Shown: positions 8,133-15,562 of the stretch, one piece after another | Position numbering within the stretch: the stretch's first letter is position 1 | How the letters are laid out: every line of letters starts with the position of its first letter | Assembly (NCBI RefSeq): GCF_023016155.1 | Contig: NZ_JALKBG010000009.1 | Span: forward strand, 1-64,000 | DNA from: Aliiroseovarius sp. F20344 | GTDB lineage: Bacteria > Pseudomonadota > Alphaproteobacteria > Rhodobacterales > Rhodobacteraceae | Direction: 5' to 3' | DNA: 64,000 nt | Translations under genes and position numbers: made by a program | Notes under the pieces: model-generated | Told to the model about the DNA's origin: nothing | What the model saw: the letters and a program-made list of their open reading frames with translations, nothing else | The model's database searches: none

Positions 8133-8963
8133 ATGGAAGTGATTTCGGAAAACGCCTGTTTCGGCGGCACGCAGGGTGTTTACAAACATACCTCTGACGC
8201 GACTGGCACCGATATGACCTTTGGTCTTTTCCAGCCGAACGAGGCGCAAGATGGTCCGGTTCCGGTGTTGTGGTATCTGTCTGGCCTGACCTGCACGCAC
8301 GAGAACGCGATGACCAAAGCAGGGGCACAGGCTTGGGCCGCGGAACAGGGCATCGCGCTGATCTTCCCTGACACAAGCCCGCGTGGCGAAGGCGTTGCGG
8401 ATGACGAAGCCTATGACCTTGGTCAGGGGGCGGGTTTCTATGTAAACGCCACCCAAGACCCCTGGGCCCCACATTTCCAAATGTGGGACTACGTGACCGA
8501 GGACCTTCCAGACCTCGTCTTCAACCACTTCGCACTGGATGCAGAACGTCAGGGCATCACTGGCCATTCGATGGGGGGCCACGGCGCGCTGACAATCGCG
8601 ATGAGCCTGCCGGAACGCTTCCGCTCGGTCTCGGCTTTTTCACCCATTTGCAATCCAACTGGTTCGGACTGGGGTAAGAAACAGCTTAGCGCCTATCTTG
8701 GCGACGACACCTCGAAGTGGGAAGCCCATGACGCGTCTCTGCTGATGAAGACCACTGGGTTTGACGGACCGATGCTGATCGATACAGGAACCAAGGATCA
8801 ATTTGTGGACCTTTTGAAGCCCGAAACTCTGGCCGAAGCCATTGCCACGCGCCGTCAAGAAGCCACTTTCCGCATGCAGCCGGGCTATGACCACAGCTAT
8901 TTCTTCGTCTCGACCTTCATGGAAGACCACGTGAGCTTCCATGCCGAAGCGCTGTGGTCCTGA
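8133..8963 (+). CDS. fghA: S-formylglutathione hydrolase
   Basis: Hydrolyses S-formylglutathione to formate and glutathione, the step after AdhI. The 276 residues show the esterase D fold markers: the oxyanion-side region YLSGLTCTHENAMTKAG, the nucleophile serine in GHSMGGHGAL (about residue 147), and the C-terminal histidine in GYDHSYFF. AAGGAG at 8121-8126 supports the start. Length and motifs are normal for the family. Confidence 0.95.
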   Translation: MEVISENACFGGTQGVYKHTSDATGTDMTFGLFQPNEAQDGPVPVLWYLSGLTCTHENAMTKAGAQAWAAEQGIALIFPDTSPRGEGVADDEAYDLGQGAGFYVNATQDPWAPHFQMWDYVTEDLPDLVFNHFALDAERQGITGHSMGGHGALTIAMSLPERFRSVSAFSPICNPTGSDWGKKQLSAYLGDDTSKWEAHDASLLMKTTGFDGPMLIDTGTKDQFVDLLKPETLAEAIATRRQEATFRMQPGYDHSYFFVSTFMEDHVSFHAEALWS

Positions 8964-8969
8964 CCTTTC

Positions 8970-9422
8970 ATGGCTGTCTATATCGACGCAGACGCCTGCC
9001 CGGTGAAGGCCGAGGCTGAAGCGGTCGCCACCCGCCACAAGGCAACCATGTACGTGGTGTCAAATGGCGGGTTACGCCCATCGCCCAACCCATTGGTCGA
9101 GATGATCTATGTCCCTGACGGTCCCGACGCGGCCGATATGTGGATCGCTGATCGTGTAGGCCCCGACGACGTCGTGGTCACAGGAGATATCCCACTGGCC
9201 GCAAAATGCGTAGAATCCGGTGCCGAGGTGATCCGCCACAATGGCGAGCGGTTCACTCAGGCCAATGTGCGTGAACAGCTTGCTATGCGCGACCTGATGA
9301 CGGATTTGCGGGCGGCGGATCCCTTTCGCCAAGGTGGTGGGAAACCCTTCTCGAAAGCGGATCGTGCGCGGTTTCGGCAGGCTCTGGATACTGCCCTGCG
9401 CCGGGTCGGCACACCGCGTTAA
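8970..9422 (+). CDS. YaiI/YqxD (DUF188, UPF0178) family protein
   Basis: 150 residues with the family's N-terminal motif [14 protein letters not shown] and the central [13 protein letters not shown], a PIN-like acidic arrangement. The biochemical role is not established. It begins 7 bp after fghA and is probably in the same transcript. Confidence 0.88.
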   Translation: MAVYIDADACPVKAEAEAVATRHKATMYVVSNGGLRPSPNPLVEMIYVPDGPDAADMWIADRVGPDDVVVTGDIPLAAKCVESGAEVIRHNGERFTQANVREQLAMRDLMTDLRAADPFRQGGGKPFSKADRARFRQALDTALRRVGTPR

Positions 9423-9539
9423 GCAAAAGTTACCGGCACTTTCACACCGTTTTTCCCCTTAACTGGCCACGCCGGCTCATGGTTCCATTCGCCCAATGGA
9501 AAATTCGGGGCAACTGCCCTGAACTTGAAAGGGACGCAA

Positions 9540-9830
9540 ATGGAATCTCTTCTTATTAATCTCGTTTCGGGCGCAGTTGGCGGCAACGTTGCTGGTGGCC
9601 TTTTGAAAAACTTGAACCAAGGCACTCTGATCAACTCGATCGCAGGTATTGCTGGTGGTGGTATTGGCGGATCGCTTCTGTCGATGCTTGGTGCTGGCGG
9701 TGTTGCTGATGCAGCCGGTGCCGGTGGTTTGGACATTGCATCCATCTTGGGCCAAGTGGCTTCGGGTGGTGTAGGCGGAGGCGTGTTGCTTGCTGTGGTA
9801 GGCGTTGTGCGCAACATGCTGGCGAAATAA
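9540..9830 (+). CDS. Glycine-rich small protein of unknown function
   Basis: 96 residues with no charged core. Repeated glycine-zipper-like segments (SGAVGGNVAGGLL, GIAGGGIGGSLLSMLGAGG, SGGVGGGVLLAVVGVV) make it very likely membrane-associated or self-assembling. The ATG at 9540 follows AAAGGGA at 9528-9534; an upstream in-frame TTG at 9525 is less likely. It is a stand-alone gene with its own terminator downstream. No function is recognised. Confidence 0.7.
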   Translation: MESLLINLVSGAVGGNVAGGLLKNLNQGTLINSIAGIAGGGIGGSLLSMLGAGGVADAAGAGGLDIASILGQVASGGVGGGVLLAVVGVVRNMLAK

Positions 9831-9857
9831 GCACCAAAGACTTTTTTAGCGAGTGGC

Positions 9858-9884
9858 GGGGAAGGCTTAGGCCTTCCCCTTTTT
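9858..9884 (+). terminator. Rho-independent terminator
   Basis: GGGGAAGGC (9858-9866), loop TTAG, GCCTTCCCC (9871-9879), then TTTTT. Ends the glycine-rich gene. Confidence 0.85.
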
Positions 9885-9964
9885 CTTGGTTAAAACGACG
9901 CATTCCCTTGCCTATCCGACCATCGAGGACTAGTCAGTAAACGACACTGACCGGAGGGCAAGCC

Positions 9965-10819
9965 ATGCCGCATAGCGACCCGAAAACGCTGGTATCGACC
10001 GATTGGCTGGCGAAACATCTGAAAGACCCGGATCTGCGCATCCTTGATGCCAGTTGGTACATGCCGGACATGGGCCGGAACGCGAAGGCCGAATACGACG
10101 CGGCCCACATCCCCGGTGCACGCTATTTCGACATTGATGAAATCGCCGACCTGCGCTCGGACCTGCCGCATATGATGCCTCCGGTGGAAAAGTTCATGTC
10201 CCGCGTGCGCGCCATGGGCGTGGGCGATGGCCACCAAATCGTTGTCTACGATGGCATGGGGCTGTTTTCCGCTGCACGCGTTTGGTGGATGTTCCGCCTG
10301 ATGGGCCACAAAGATATCGCCGTATTGGATGGTGGGCTGCCGAAATGGCAGGCCGAAGGCCACCCAATCGAAGACATGCCGCCCGTCATCCGCGATCGCC
10401 ATATGACGGTCAGCCGTCAGGCCCAAATGATCAAAGACGTGACGCAGGTGGCTGCGGCCTCGAAACTTGGCGATTACGAGATCATTGATGCCCGCGGGGC
10501 CGAGCGTTTCCGGGGCGAGGTGGAAGAACCCCGCGAGGGACTGCGCTCTGGCCACATCCCGAACTCAAAAAATCTGCCATTCGGAAACCTTCTGAACGCA
10601 GATGGCACCATGAAATCACCAGACGAAATGCGCGCCTTATTCGAAGCCGCGAAAGTCGATCTGAAAAAGCCCGCGATCCTCAGCTGCGGCTCGGGCGTGA
10701 CAGCCGCCATCCTTGCCTTGGCGCTGGAGCGCATGGGCCATGACCGCCATGCGGTCTATGACGGCAGTTGGTCCGAATGGGGCATGTATTCCGACCTGAA
10801 AGTCGAAACCGGAGAGTAG
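9965..10819 (+). CDS. sseA: 3-mercaptopyruvate sulfurtransferase
   Basis: Transfers sulfur from 3-mercaptopyruvate to thiol or cyanide acceptors. Two rhodanese domains span 284 residues. The N-terminal one ends around LDGGLPKWQAEGHP; the C-terminal one carries the active-site cysteine C241 in CGSGVTA, the loop typical of mercaptopyruvate rather than thiosulfate enzymes. The ribosome site GGAGG precedes the ATG. The aminotransferase gene starts 3 bp after its stop, so the pair forms an operon linking cysteine transamination to sulfur transfer. Confidence 0.93.
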   Translation: MPHSDPKTLVSTDWLAKHLKDPDLRILDASWYMPDMGRNAKAEYDAAHIPGARYFDIDEIADLRSDLPHMMPPVEKFMSRVRAMGVGDGHQIVVYDGMGLFSAARVWWMFRLMGHKDIAVLDGGLPKWQAEGHPIEDMPPVIRDRHMTVSRQAQMIKDVTQVAAASKLGDYEIIDARGAERFRGEVEEPREGLRSGHIPNSKNLPFGNLLNADGTMKSPDEMRALFEAAKVDLKKPAILSCGSGVTAAILALALERMGHDRHAVYDGSWSEWGMYSDLKVETGE

Positions 10820-10822
10820 ACG

Positions 10823-12007
10823 ATGTTCACCAACCTGAAAGCCCAGCCCAAAGACAAAATCATGGCGCTGATGCAGCAGTATCGCGAAGACCCGCGCGAA
10901 GGCAAAATCGACCTTGGCGTTGGCGTTTATAAGAACGCCCAGGGCGTCACCCCAGTGATGCGCGCTGTGAAGGCCGCCGAAAAGGTTCTGTGGGACGTTG
11001 AAAGCACCAAATCCTATACCGGTCTGGCCGGCGATCCGGCCTATGGCAACGCATTGACCAAGCTTGTGCTGGGTGATGCTGTGCCTTCGGACCGCCTGTC
11101 GATGGCCGCCCAACCCGGCGGCACCGGTGCGATCCACCAAGCAGTCGAACTGATCAAGATGGCCTCGCCTGACGCCACGATCTGGCTGTCGGCGCCCACC
11201 TGGCCGAACCACCCCTCGATCATCAAACATCTTGAGATGAAGATGGCCGAATACCGCTATTTCGACAACGAAAGCCGCGCGGTTGATTTCGACGGGATGA
11301 TGGAAGATCTGAAGGGCATCAAGGCGGGCGACGCAGTGCTGCTGCACGGTTGCTGTCACAACCCGACCGGCGCCAACCTGACCCTGCCCCAGTGGAAAGA
11401 GGTCGCCGCGCTGATCGTCGAAAAAGGTGCGACCCCACTGATCGACATCGCCTATCAGGGCTTTGGCGACGGGCTTGAGGAAGACGCCGCGGGCGTGCGC
11501 CTGATCGCGCAAGCCGTGCCAGAAGCACTGATCGCGGCGAGCTGCTCGAAAAACTTCGGCATCTATCGCGAACGTACCGGGCTATTGGTTGGCATCTCGG
11601 AAAACGCTGAACAGGCAGGTATCACCCAGCAGAACCTGACCCACCTGAACCGTCAGAACTTCAGCTTCCCCCCCGATCACGGTGCCCGTTTGGTGACAAT
11701 GATCCTTGAGGACGAGGGCCTGAAAGCTGACTGGATGGCCGAACTGGAAGAGGTTCGCACCGGCATGCTGGGTCTGCGTGAAAAGCTGGCTGGCGAGTTG
11801 CGCGCCCGCACCGGATCCGACCGCTTCGGTTTCATCGCCGACCACCGCGGCATGTTCTCGCGCCTCGGCGCCACGCCCGAACAGGTCGAGGCCCTGCGCG
11901 TGGATCACGGCATCTATATGGTCGGAGACTCGCGCATGAACATCGCGGGCCTGAACGAAGAGACCGTGCCGATCTTAGCAGAAGCGATTGCGAAGGTTGG
12001 GGTGTAA
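10823..12007 (+). CDS. tyrB: Aromatic-amino-acid / aspartate aminotransferase (class I)
   Basis: PLP enzyme of 394 residues, of the aspartate/tyrosine aminotransferase (gamma-proteobacterial AspC/TyrB-like) type: PREGKIDLGVGVYKN near the N-terminus, HGCCHNPTGANLT, Schiff-base lysine K243 in CSKNFGIYRERTG, and the C-terminal R in SRMNIAGLNEE that binds the substrate carboxylate. It could supply mercaptopyruvate from cysteine for SseA, which it follows by 3 bp; its true substrate preference cannot be read from sequence. It converges on the unknown genes that follow. Confidence 0.9.
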   Translation: MFTNLKAQPKDKIMALMQQYREDPREGKIDLGVGVYKNAQGVTPVMRAVKAAEKVLWDVESTKSYTGLAGDPAYGNALTKLVLGDAVPSDRLSMAAQPGGTGAIHQAVELIKMASPDATIWLSAPTWPNHPSIIKHLEMKMAEYRYFDNESRAVDFDGMMEDLKGIKAGDAVLLHGCCHNPTGANLTLPQWKEVAALIVEKGATPLIDIAYQGFGDGLEEDAAGVRLIAQAVPEALIAASCSKNFGIYRERTGLLVGISENAEQAGITQQNLTHLNRQNFSFPPDHGARLVTMILEDEGLKADWMAELEEVRTGMLGLREKLAGELRARTGSDRFGFIADHRGMFSRLGATPEQVEALRVDHGIYMVGDSRMNIAGLNEETVPILAEAIAKVGV

Positions 12008-12015
12008 GCCCCGAC

Positions 12016-12381
12016 CTATTTGAAGCTGGCTTCATAGGCCGCATATCGACCCGGAAATAGAGTTTCATAGAGTGGATAGCTAATCGCAATTACATCTACC
12101 AGAAACTCCTTTTCTGATCCGTAGTCATACTCAAAAAGAACCACATCTAAACACTCAATTTGTTCGCCGCCCGGTGTGATCGCGGACAATCCAATCCATC
12201 GCTTCACGGCGGTGTCCTGATCGTTTTCAGGTAGTTTGTTAGATACAAACTGCTCAAAACCTGCGCTCGGAAAGAAATTGCCTTCGGCACACCCCATTGG
12301 AGGATCGCCATTCTCTAATTCGGAATGACCAATGAGCAGTCCGTCGATATAAATCTGAAACATCACCTCAGAATGGTTCAT
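12016..12381 (-). CDS. Conserved hypothetical protein, immunity-protein-like
   Basis: 121 residues from the ATG at 12381, which overlaps the stop of the upstream gene by ATGA (12378-12381), so the two are translationally coupled. The N-terminal pattern FQIYIDGLLIGHSELENGDPPMGCAEGNF belongs to a small acidic family I recall from toxin-immunity neighbourhoods, but no function can be asserted. It is acidic overall, with no signal peptide or membrane segment. It lies just after the aminotransferase on the opposite strand, in a patch more A/T-rich than its surroundings. Confidence 0.7.
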   Translation of the reverse strand: MNHSEVMFQIYIDGLLIGHSELENGDPPMGCAEGNFFPSAGFEQFVSNKLPENDQDTAVKRWIGLSAITPGGEQIECLDVVLFEYDYGSEKEFLVDVIAISYPLYETLFPGRYAAYEASFK

Positions 12382-12821
12382 GTGTCGCGGCACTTGCTGC
12401 AATCAGCCAATGTCACACCAAAGCTACCCATAAATTGACCGTTCCGATTTGTGTACGAGTGCTCAATATGGGCACCTTTTTTGATGTAAGGCCAGACACC
12501 CCCTTTGGGATTGCAATTTCCGCGGGTCGTAGCCTCGATATGCTCGTCCAGCAAAGGTCCTGTCCAATCGGTATCAACCACATAGTGATAGGTGAACACA
12601 TGCCCGCAGGCCTCGACCTTCACCACTGTGGTTATCCCATCCTTGTAGTGCTTGGGCAGGAGTGGCTGAAAATGGGCAACAATCTCCTGCAGCCCGTCTT
12701 CGATCGTTTGATTGCCTGCGACCGTGCGTGAAAAGGCGCTATCGGGTGCAGTGAAGAAAGCGGTCCCAGCCGACGAGATGGCATCCAAGCTTTTAGAAAC
12801 AAACTTCTTTAGTATCGACAT
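12378..12821 (-). CDS. Hypothetical protein coupled to the gene downstream
   Basis: 147 residues if started at the ATG at 12821 (MSILKKFVSK); the open frame extends 24 codons further upstream without a better start. The N-terminal third is amphipathic and the C-terminal half is rich in His/Tyr/Trp with several cysteines (EACGHVF, ATTRGNCNPKGG, ADCSKCRDT), the last forming a CxxC that could bind metal. No family is recognised. Its stop overlaps the next start by four bases. The immunity-like partner suggests a two-gene unit, but no toxin catalytic motif is visible here. Confidence 0.65.
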   Translation of the reverse strand: MSILKKFVSKSLDAISSAGTAFFTAPDSAFSRTVAGNQTIEDGLQEIVAHFQPLLPKHYKDGITTVVKVEACGHVFTYHYVVDTDWTGPLLDEHIEATTRGNCNPKGGVWPYIKKGAHIEHSYTNRNGQFMGSFGVTLADCSKCRDT

Positions 12822-13062
12822 CAGGTAAATAGATCTTCTGTGGTGAGAAAACAGGGTGCCCCCACTTATCACCACAGAGACGAAGCGGCACAACCTTTCG
12901 TTGACGTGATTTGGGGACCACTCAATGGTGCCGGAAGGGCGGCGGAGACCCGTCTACGCAGAAACGTCCCGGCTGATCCCCTTGAACAAACTTTCCCGCC
13001 GACTGTGCTAAGGGCAGCTATTCCGAGCTAGCATTTCACAGCAAAGAAACATCGAACTTAGA

Positions 13063-13515
13063 TCACGATTCCCACTCGGACCGGATCTTTCTGTTCGCTT
13101 GGTCAACAGATCCATCAACGTCATCGCAAGAAAAATACACAATGTTGAGCGCCGCAAAGTTGCCTTCGAAGCATGATATCTGATCCATCTGTATCAGTGC
13201 ATCCTCAACCGAGCAGAGTTTGTCATGCACCATTGCTCGTGCCACTTTAGCCATTGAAGAAACCAACGGGTGATTGGTCCGCTCTCTCCATTCTTGGATC
13301 AACTCTAACCTAGTCTCTTTGGAAACCTCTGCAGAAACTACAGGACGAGCTATCTCTTCGAGCACCATGAAGGCTGCGTTCGACGAGATTGCGTTTGCAT
13401 GATCCATCAGCGCAATAGACACGTCGTGATCATTGTAGGGAAATCTGCAATCGATCAAGCCTGCGAAATCTGCCTCGGTCATATTAGACAACCTCTTGTC
13501 AATTCCATGACGCAT
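13063..13515 (-). CDS. Hypothetical protein
   Basis: 150 residues from the ATG at 13515, which has a GAGGG ribosome site 4-8 bases upstream. The open frame reaches 13632, but that extension runs through the amtB terminator hairpin, so the shorter form is preferred. The protein is soluble and mainly helical, rich in acidic residues (MTEADFAGLIDCRFPYNDHDVS near the start). Unrecognised. It belongs with the two previous genes to a small accessory patch between the aminotransferase and amtB. The 241 bp before it (12822-13062) shows no gene. Confidence 0.6.
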   Translation of the reverse strand: MRHGIDKRLSNMTEADFAGLIDCRFPYNDHDVSIALMDHANAISSNAAFMVLEEIARPVVSAEVSKETRLELIQEWRERTNHPLVSSMAKVARAMVHDKLCSVEDALIQMDQISCFEGNFAALNIVYFSCDDVDGSVDQANRKIRSEWES

Positions 13516-13546
13516 CGCGCCCTCAATCAACCGAGTGTAGAAAAAG

Positions 13547-13572
13547 AAAAGGGGACCTTCCAGCCCCCTTTT
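13547..13572 (-). terminator. amtB terminator
   Basis: Read on the minus strand: AAAAGGGG paired with CCCCTTTT, then CTTTTTC. A second GC-rich hairpin, CGGGGG-TTTG-CCCCCCG (13611-13627), lies between it and the amtB stop. Confidence 0.75.
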
Positions 13573-13635
13573 CCACCCTGTTGGCCTTGGCATTTGCGCG
13601 GCCAGCGTGTCGGGGGTTTGCCCCCCGTTCACTTC

Positions 13636-14943
13636 TTACCCGTTGGTGAATTCCGGGTAGGCTTCCATGCCCAGCTCGGCCATGTCCAGCCCGTTCACCT
13701 CTTCCTCTTCGCTGACACGCAGGCCCATGGTGGCCTTGATGATCGCGAAGAAGATATAGCTTACGACGAAGACAAAGATACCGATTGCCAAGAAGCCCAT
13801 GATCTGGGTGCCAAAGCTGGCGTCCGCGTTCGTCCACGCCACGATGAACGTGCCCCAGAAGCCTGCAACCAGGTGAACCGGGATGGCACCAACCACGTCG
13901 TCGATCTTCAGGCGATCCAACAGCGGAACAACGAAGACCACGATCGCGCCGCCGATGCCACCGATGATCAGCGCTTGGAACAGCGAGGGTGCCAGAGGCT
14001 CGGCGGTGATCGAGACCAGACCAGCCAGTGCGCCGTTCAGGGTCATCGTAAGGTCGACCTTTTTGAACATCACTTGGGTCATGATCATCGCAACAACAGC
14101 ACCTGCGGCAGCGGCCATGTTGGTGTTGGCAAAGATACGTGCCACGTCCGAGACGTCGCTGATCGTGCCCATGGCCAGCTGCGAGCCGCCGTTGAAGCCG
14201 AACCAACCCAGCCACAGGATGAACGTACCCAGAGTTGCCAGCGGCAGGTTCGAACCCGGCATCGGGATCGTGCGGCCGTCTTTATACTTGCCGATACGCG
14301 GCCCCAAGATCAGGACACCAGCCAGTGCAGCGAAGCCACCCGCAGCGTGCACCAGTGTCGAACCAGCGAAATCCGAGAAGCCAGCTTCCGACAACCAGCC
14401 GCCGCCCCACTGCCAGCTTGCCTCAATGGGATAGATGAAGCCGGTCAGGACAACCACAAAGGCCAGGAATGGCCACAGTTTGATACGCTCAGCCAGCGTA
14501 CCAGATACGATCGAGGCAGTCGTGGCACAGAACATCAGCTGGAAGAAGAAGTCCGATGCGCCCGAGGCATAGCCCACGTCCACGGCTTCCGCGGCAACGC
14601 CAACTGGATCAAGCGAGGTTACGGCGAAGAACGGTCCCAGCCAGCCTTCGATCAGCCAGTCGCCGGGATACATAATGCCGTAACCAGCCAGCCAGTACAT
14701 GATCGCCGCGATGGAAAAGAGCGCGATGTTCTTGGTCAACTGCATGGTCACGTTCTTGGACCGCACAAGACCAGCTTCCAGCATGGCGAAACCAGCGGCC
14801 ATCCAGAAGACCAGAATACCGCCTAGAAGGAACAGGACCGAAGTCAGGATAAAGCCGGTATGTGCTGCAGCTTCGCCTTCCGCGAAGGCCAGCCCCGGCA
14901 GTGCGGCCAAAAGGGCCGTCGAAATCAGAAGTTTGCGTGTCAT
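13636..14943 (-). CDS. amtB: Ammonium transporter
   Basis: Trimeric inner-membrane ammonium channel regulated by GlnK. About 435 residues: a cleavable signal peptide (MTRKLLISTALLAALPGLAFA), eleven transmembrane helices, and the Amt signatures FWMAAGFAMLEAGLVRSKN and DFAGSTLVHAAGGFAAL containing the first pore histidine, with the second in PVHLVAGFWGTF. Start at 14943 or the adjacent ATG at 14946; AAAGGA precedes both. Located directly after glnK, the standard nitrogen-controlled pair. Confidence 0.95.
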   Translation of the reverse strand: MTRKLLISTALLAALPGLAFAEGEAAAHTGFILTSVLFLLGGILVFWMAAGFAMLEAGLVRSKNVTMQLTKNIALFSIAAIMYWLAGYGIMYPGDWLIEGWLGPFFAVTSLDPVGVAAEAVDVGYASGASDFFFQLMFCATTASIVSGTLAERIKLWPFLAFVVVLTGFIYPIEASWQWGGGWLSEAGFSDFAGSTLVHAAGGFAALAGVLILGPRIGKYKDGRTIPMPGSNLPLATLGTFILWLGWFGFNGGSQLAMGTISDVSDVARIFANTNMAAAAGAVVAMIMTQVMFKKVDLTMTLNGALAGLVSITAEPLAPSLFQALIIGGIGGAIVVFVVPLLDRLKIDDVVGAIPVHLVAGFWGTFIVAWTNADASFGTQIMGFLAIGIFVFVVSYIFFAIIKATMGLRVSEEEEVNGLDMAELGMEAYPEFTNG

Positions 14944-14960
14944 CATCTGTCCTTTCACGC

Positions 14961-15299
14961 TTATACGGCGTCTGCGCCGGTTTCGCCGGTGCGCACCCGC
15001 ATGGCGTCCGAAACGTCGAGAGTGAAGATCTTGCCGTCACCGATCTTTCCGGTGTGCGCGGCCTTCGAAATGGTCTCGACCACCTCGGCGGCAAGGTCGT
15101 CATTCACGACGATCTCAAGCTTGATTTTCGGCAAAAAGTTCACGGCGTACTCCGCGCCGCGATAGATCTCGGTGTGGCCCGATTGGGCGCCAAACCCCTT
15201 TACCTCAGATACCATCATGCCGGTGACACCCACGGCGGTCAGCGCCTCGCGTACGTCTTCCAACTTGAACGGTTTGATCGCTGCTATGATCAGTTTCAC
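14961..15299 (-). CDS. glnK: Nitrogen regulatory PII protein
   Basis: Senses 2-oxoglutarate/ATP and, through uridylylation, glutamine; it docks on AmtB. 112 residues from the GTG at 15299, with AAGGAAAGG upstream. The T-loop Tyr51 uridylylation site is intact (EIYRGAEYAVNF), as is the C-terminal GDGKIFTLDVSDAMRVRTGE. Gap to amtB is 17 bp. The 263 bp upstream (15300-15562), shared with the penicillin-binding protein gene, should hold the nitrogen-regulated promoter; I see no unambiguous NtrC or sigma-54 site in it. Confidence 0.95.
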   Translation of the reverse strand: MKLIIAAIKPFKLEDVREALTAVGVTGMMVSEVKGFGAQSGHTEIYRGAEYAVNFLPKIKLEIVVNDDLAAEVVETISKAAHTGKIGDGKIFTLDVSDAMRVRTGETGADAV

Positions 15300-15562
15300 G
15301 TTCTTTCCTTTCCTTCTTCGGCACGGCTCGTTGACCATGCGCCTGCAGAAAGTCAGTCGCCGCAGCGCAGAAATTGCACGTAAATGGACAGGAAAAAGGG
15401 CCTGAAAATCTGACCTGCGTAGAAATTGGTGCGGATGCCTAGAGCAGTGCTGAAAAAGCGGGCAGCGCGAAAAGTCGCGCCCCGCCGGGCTTCGGGCTAC
15501 ACTTGTCTGAAACGAATCGCTAAGTCATAGCGACAGGCCCCGAGCAGACCCGGACGAGTATC

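Noticed and set aside
13399-14826. 475-codon plus-strand open frame opposite amtB
   Set aside because: It is the antisense shadow of a clear Amt protein; its translation is low-complexity His/Arg/Asp/Gln with no fold or motif.
15300-15562. Sigma-54 or NtrC site for glnK-amtB
   Set aside because: No TGGCAC-N5-TTGC-type element or convincing NtrC dyad was found by eye; some GC-rich hairpins are present but not diagnostic.
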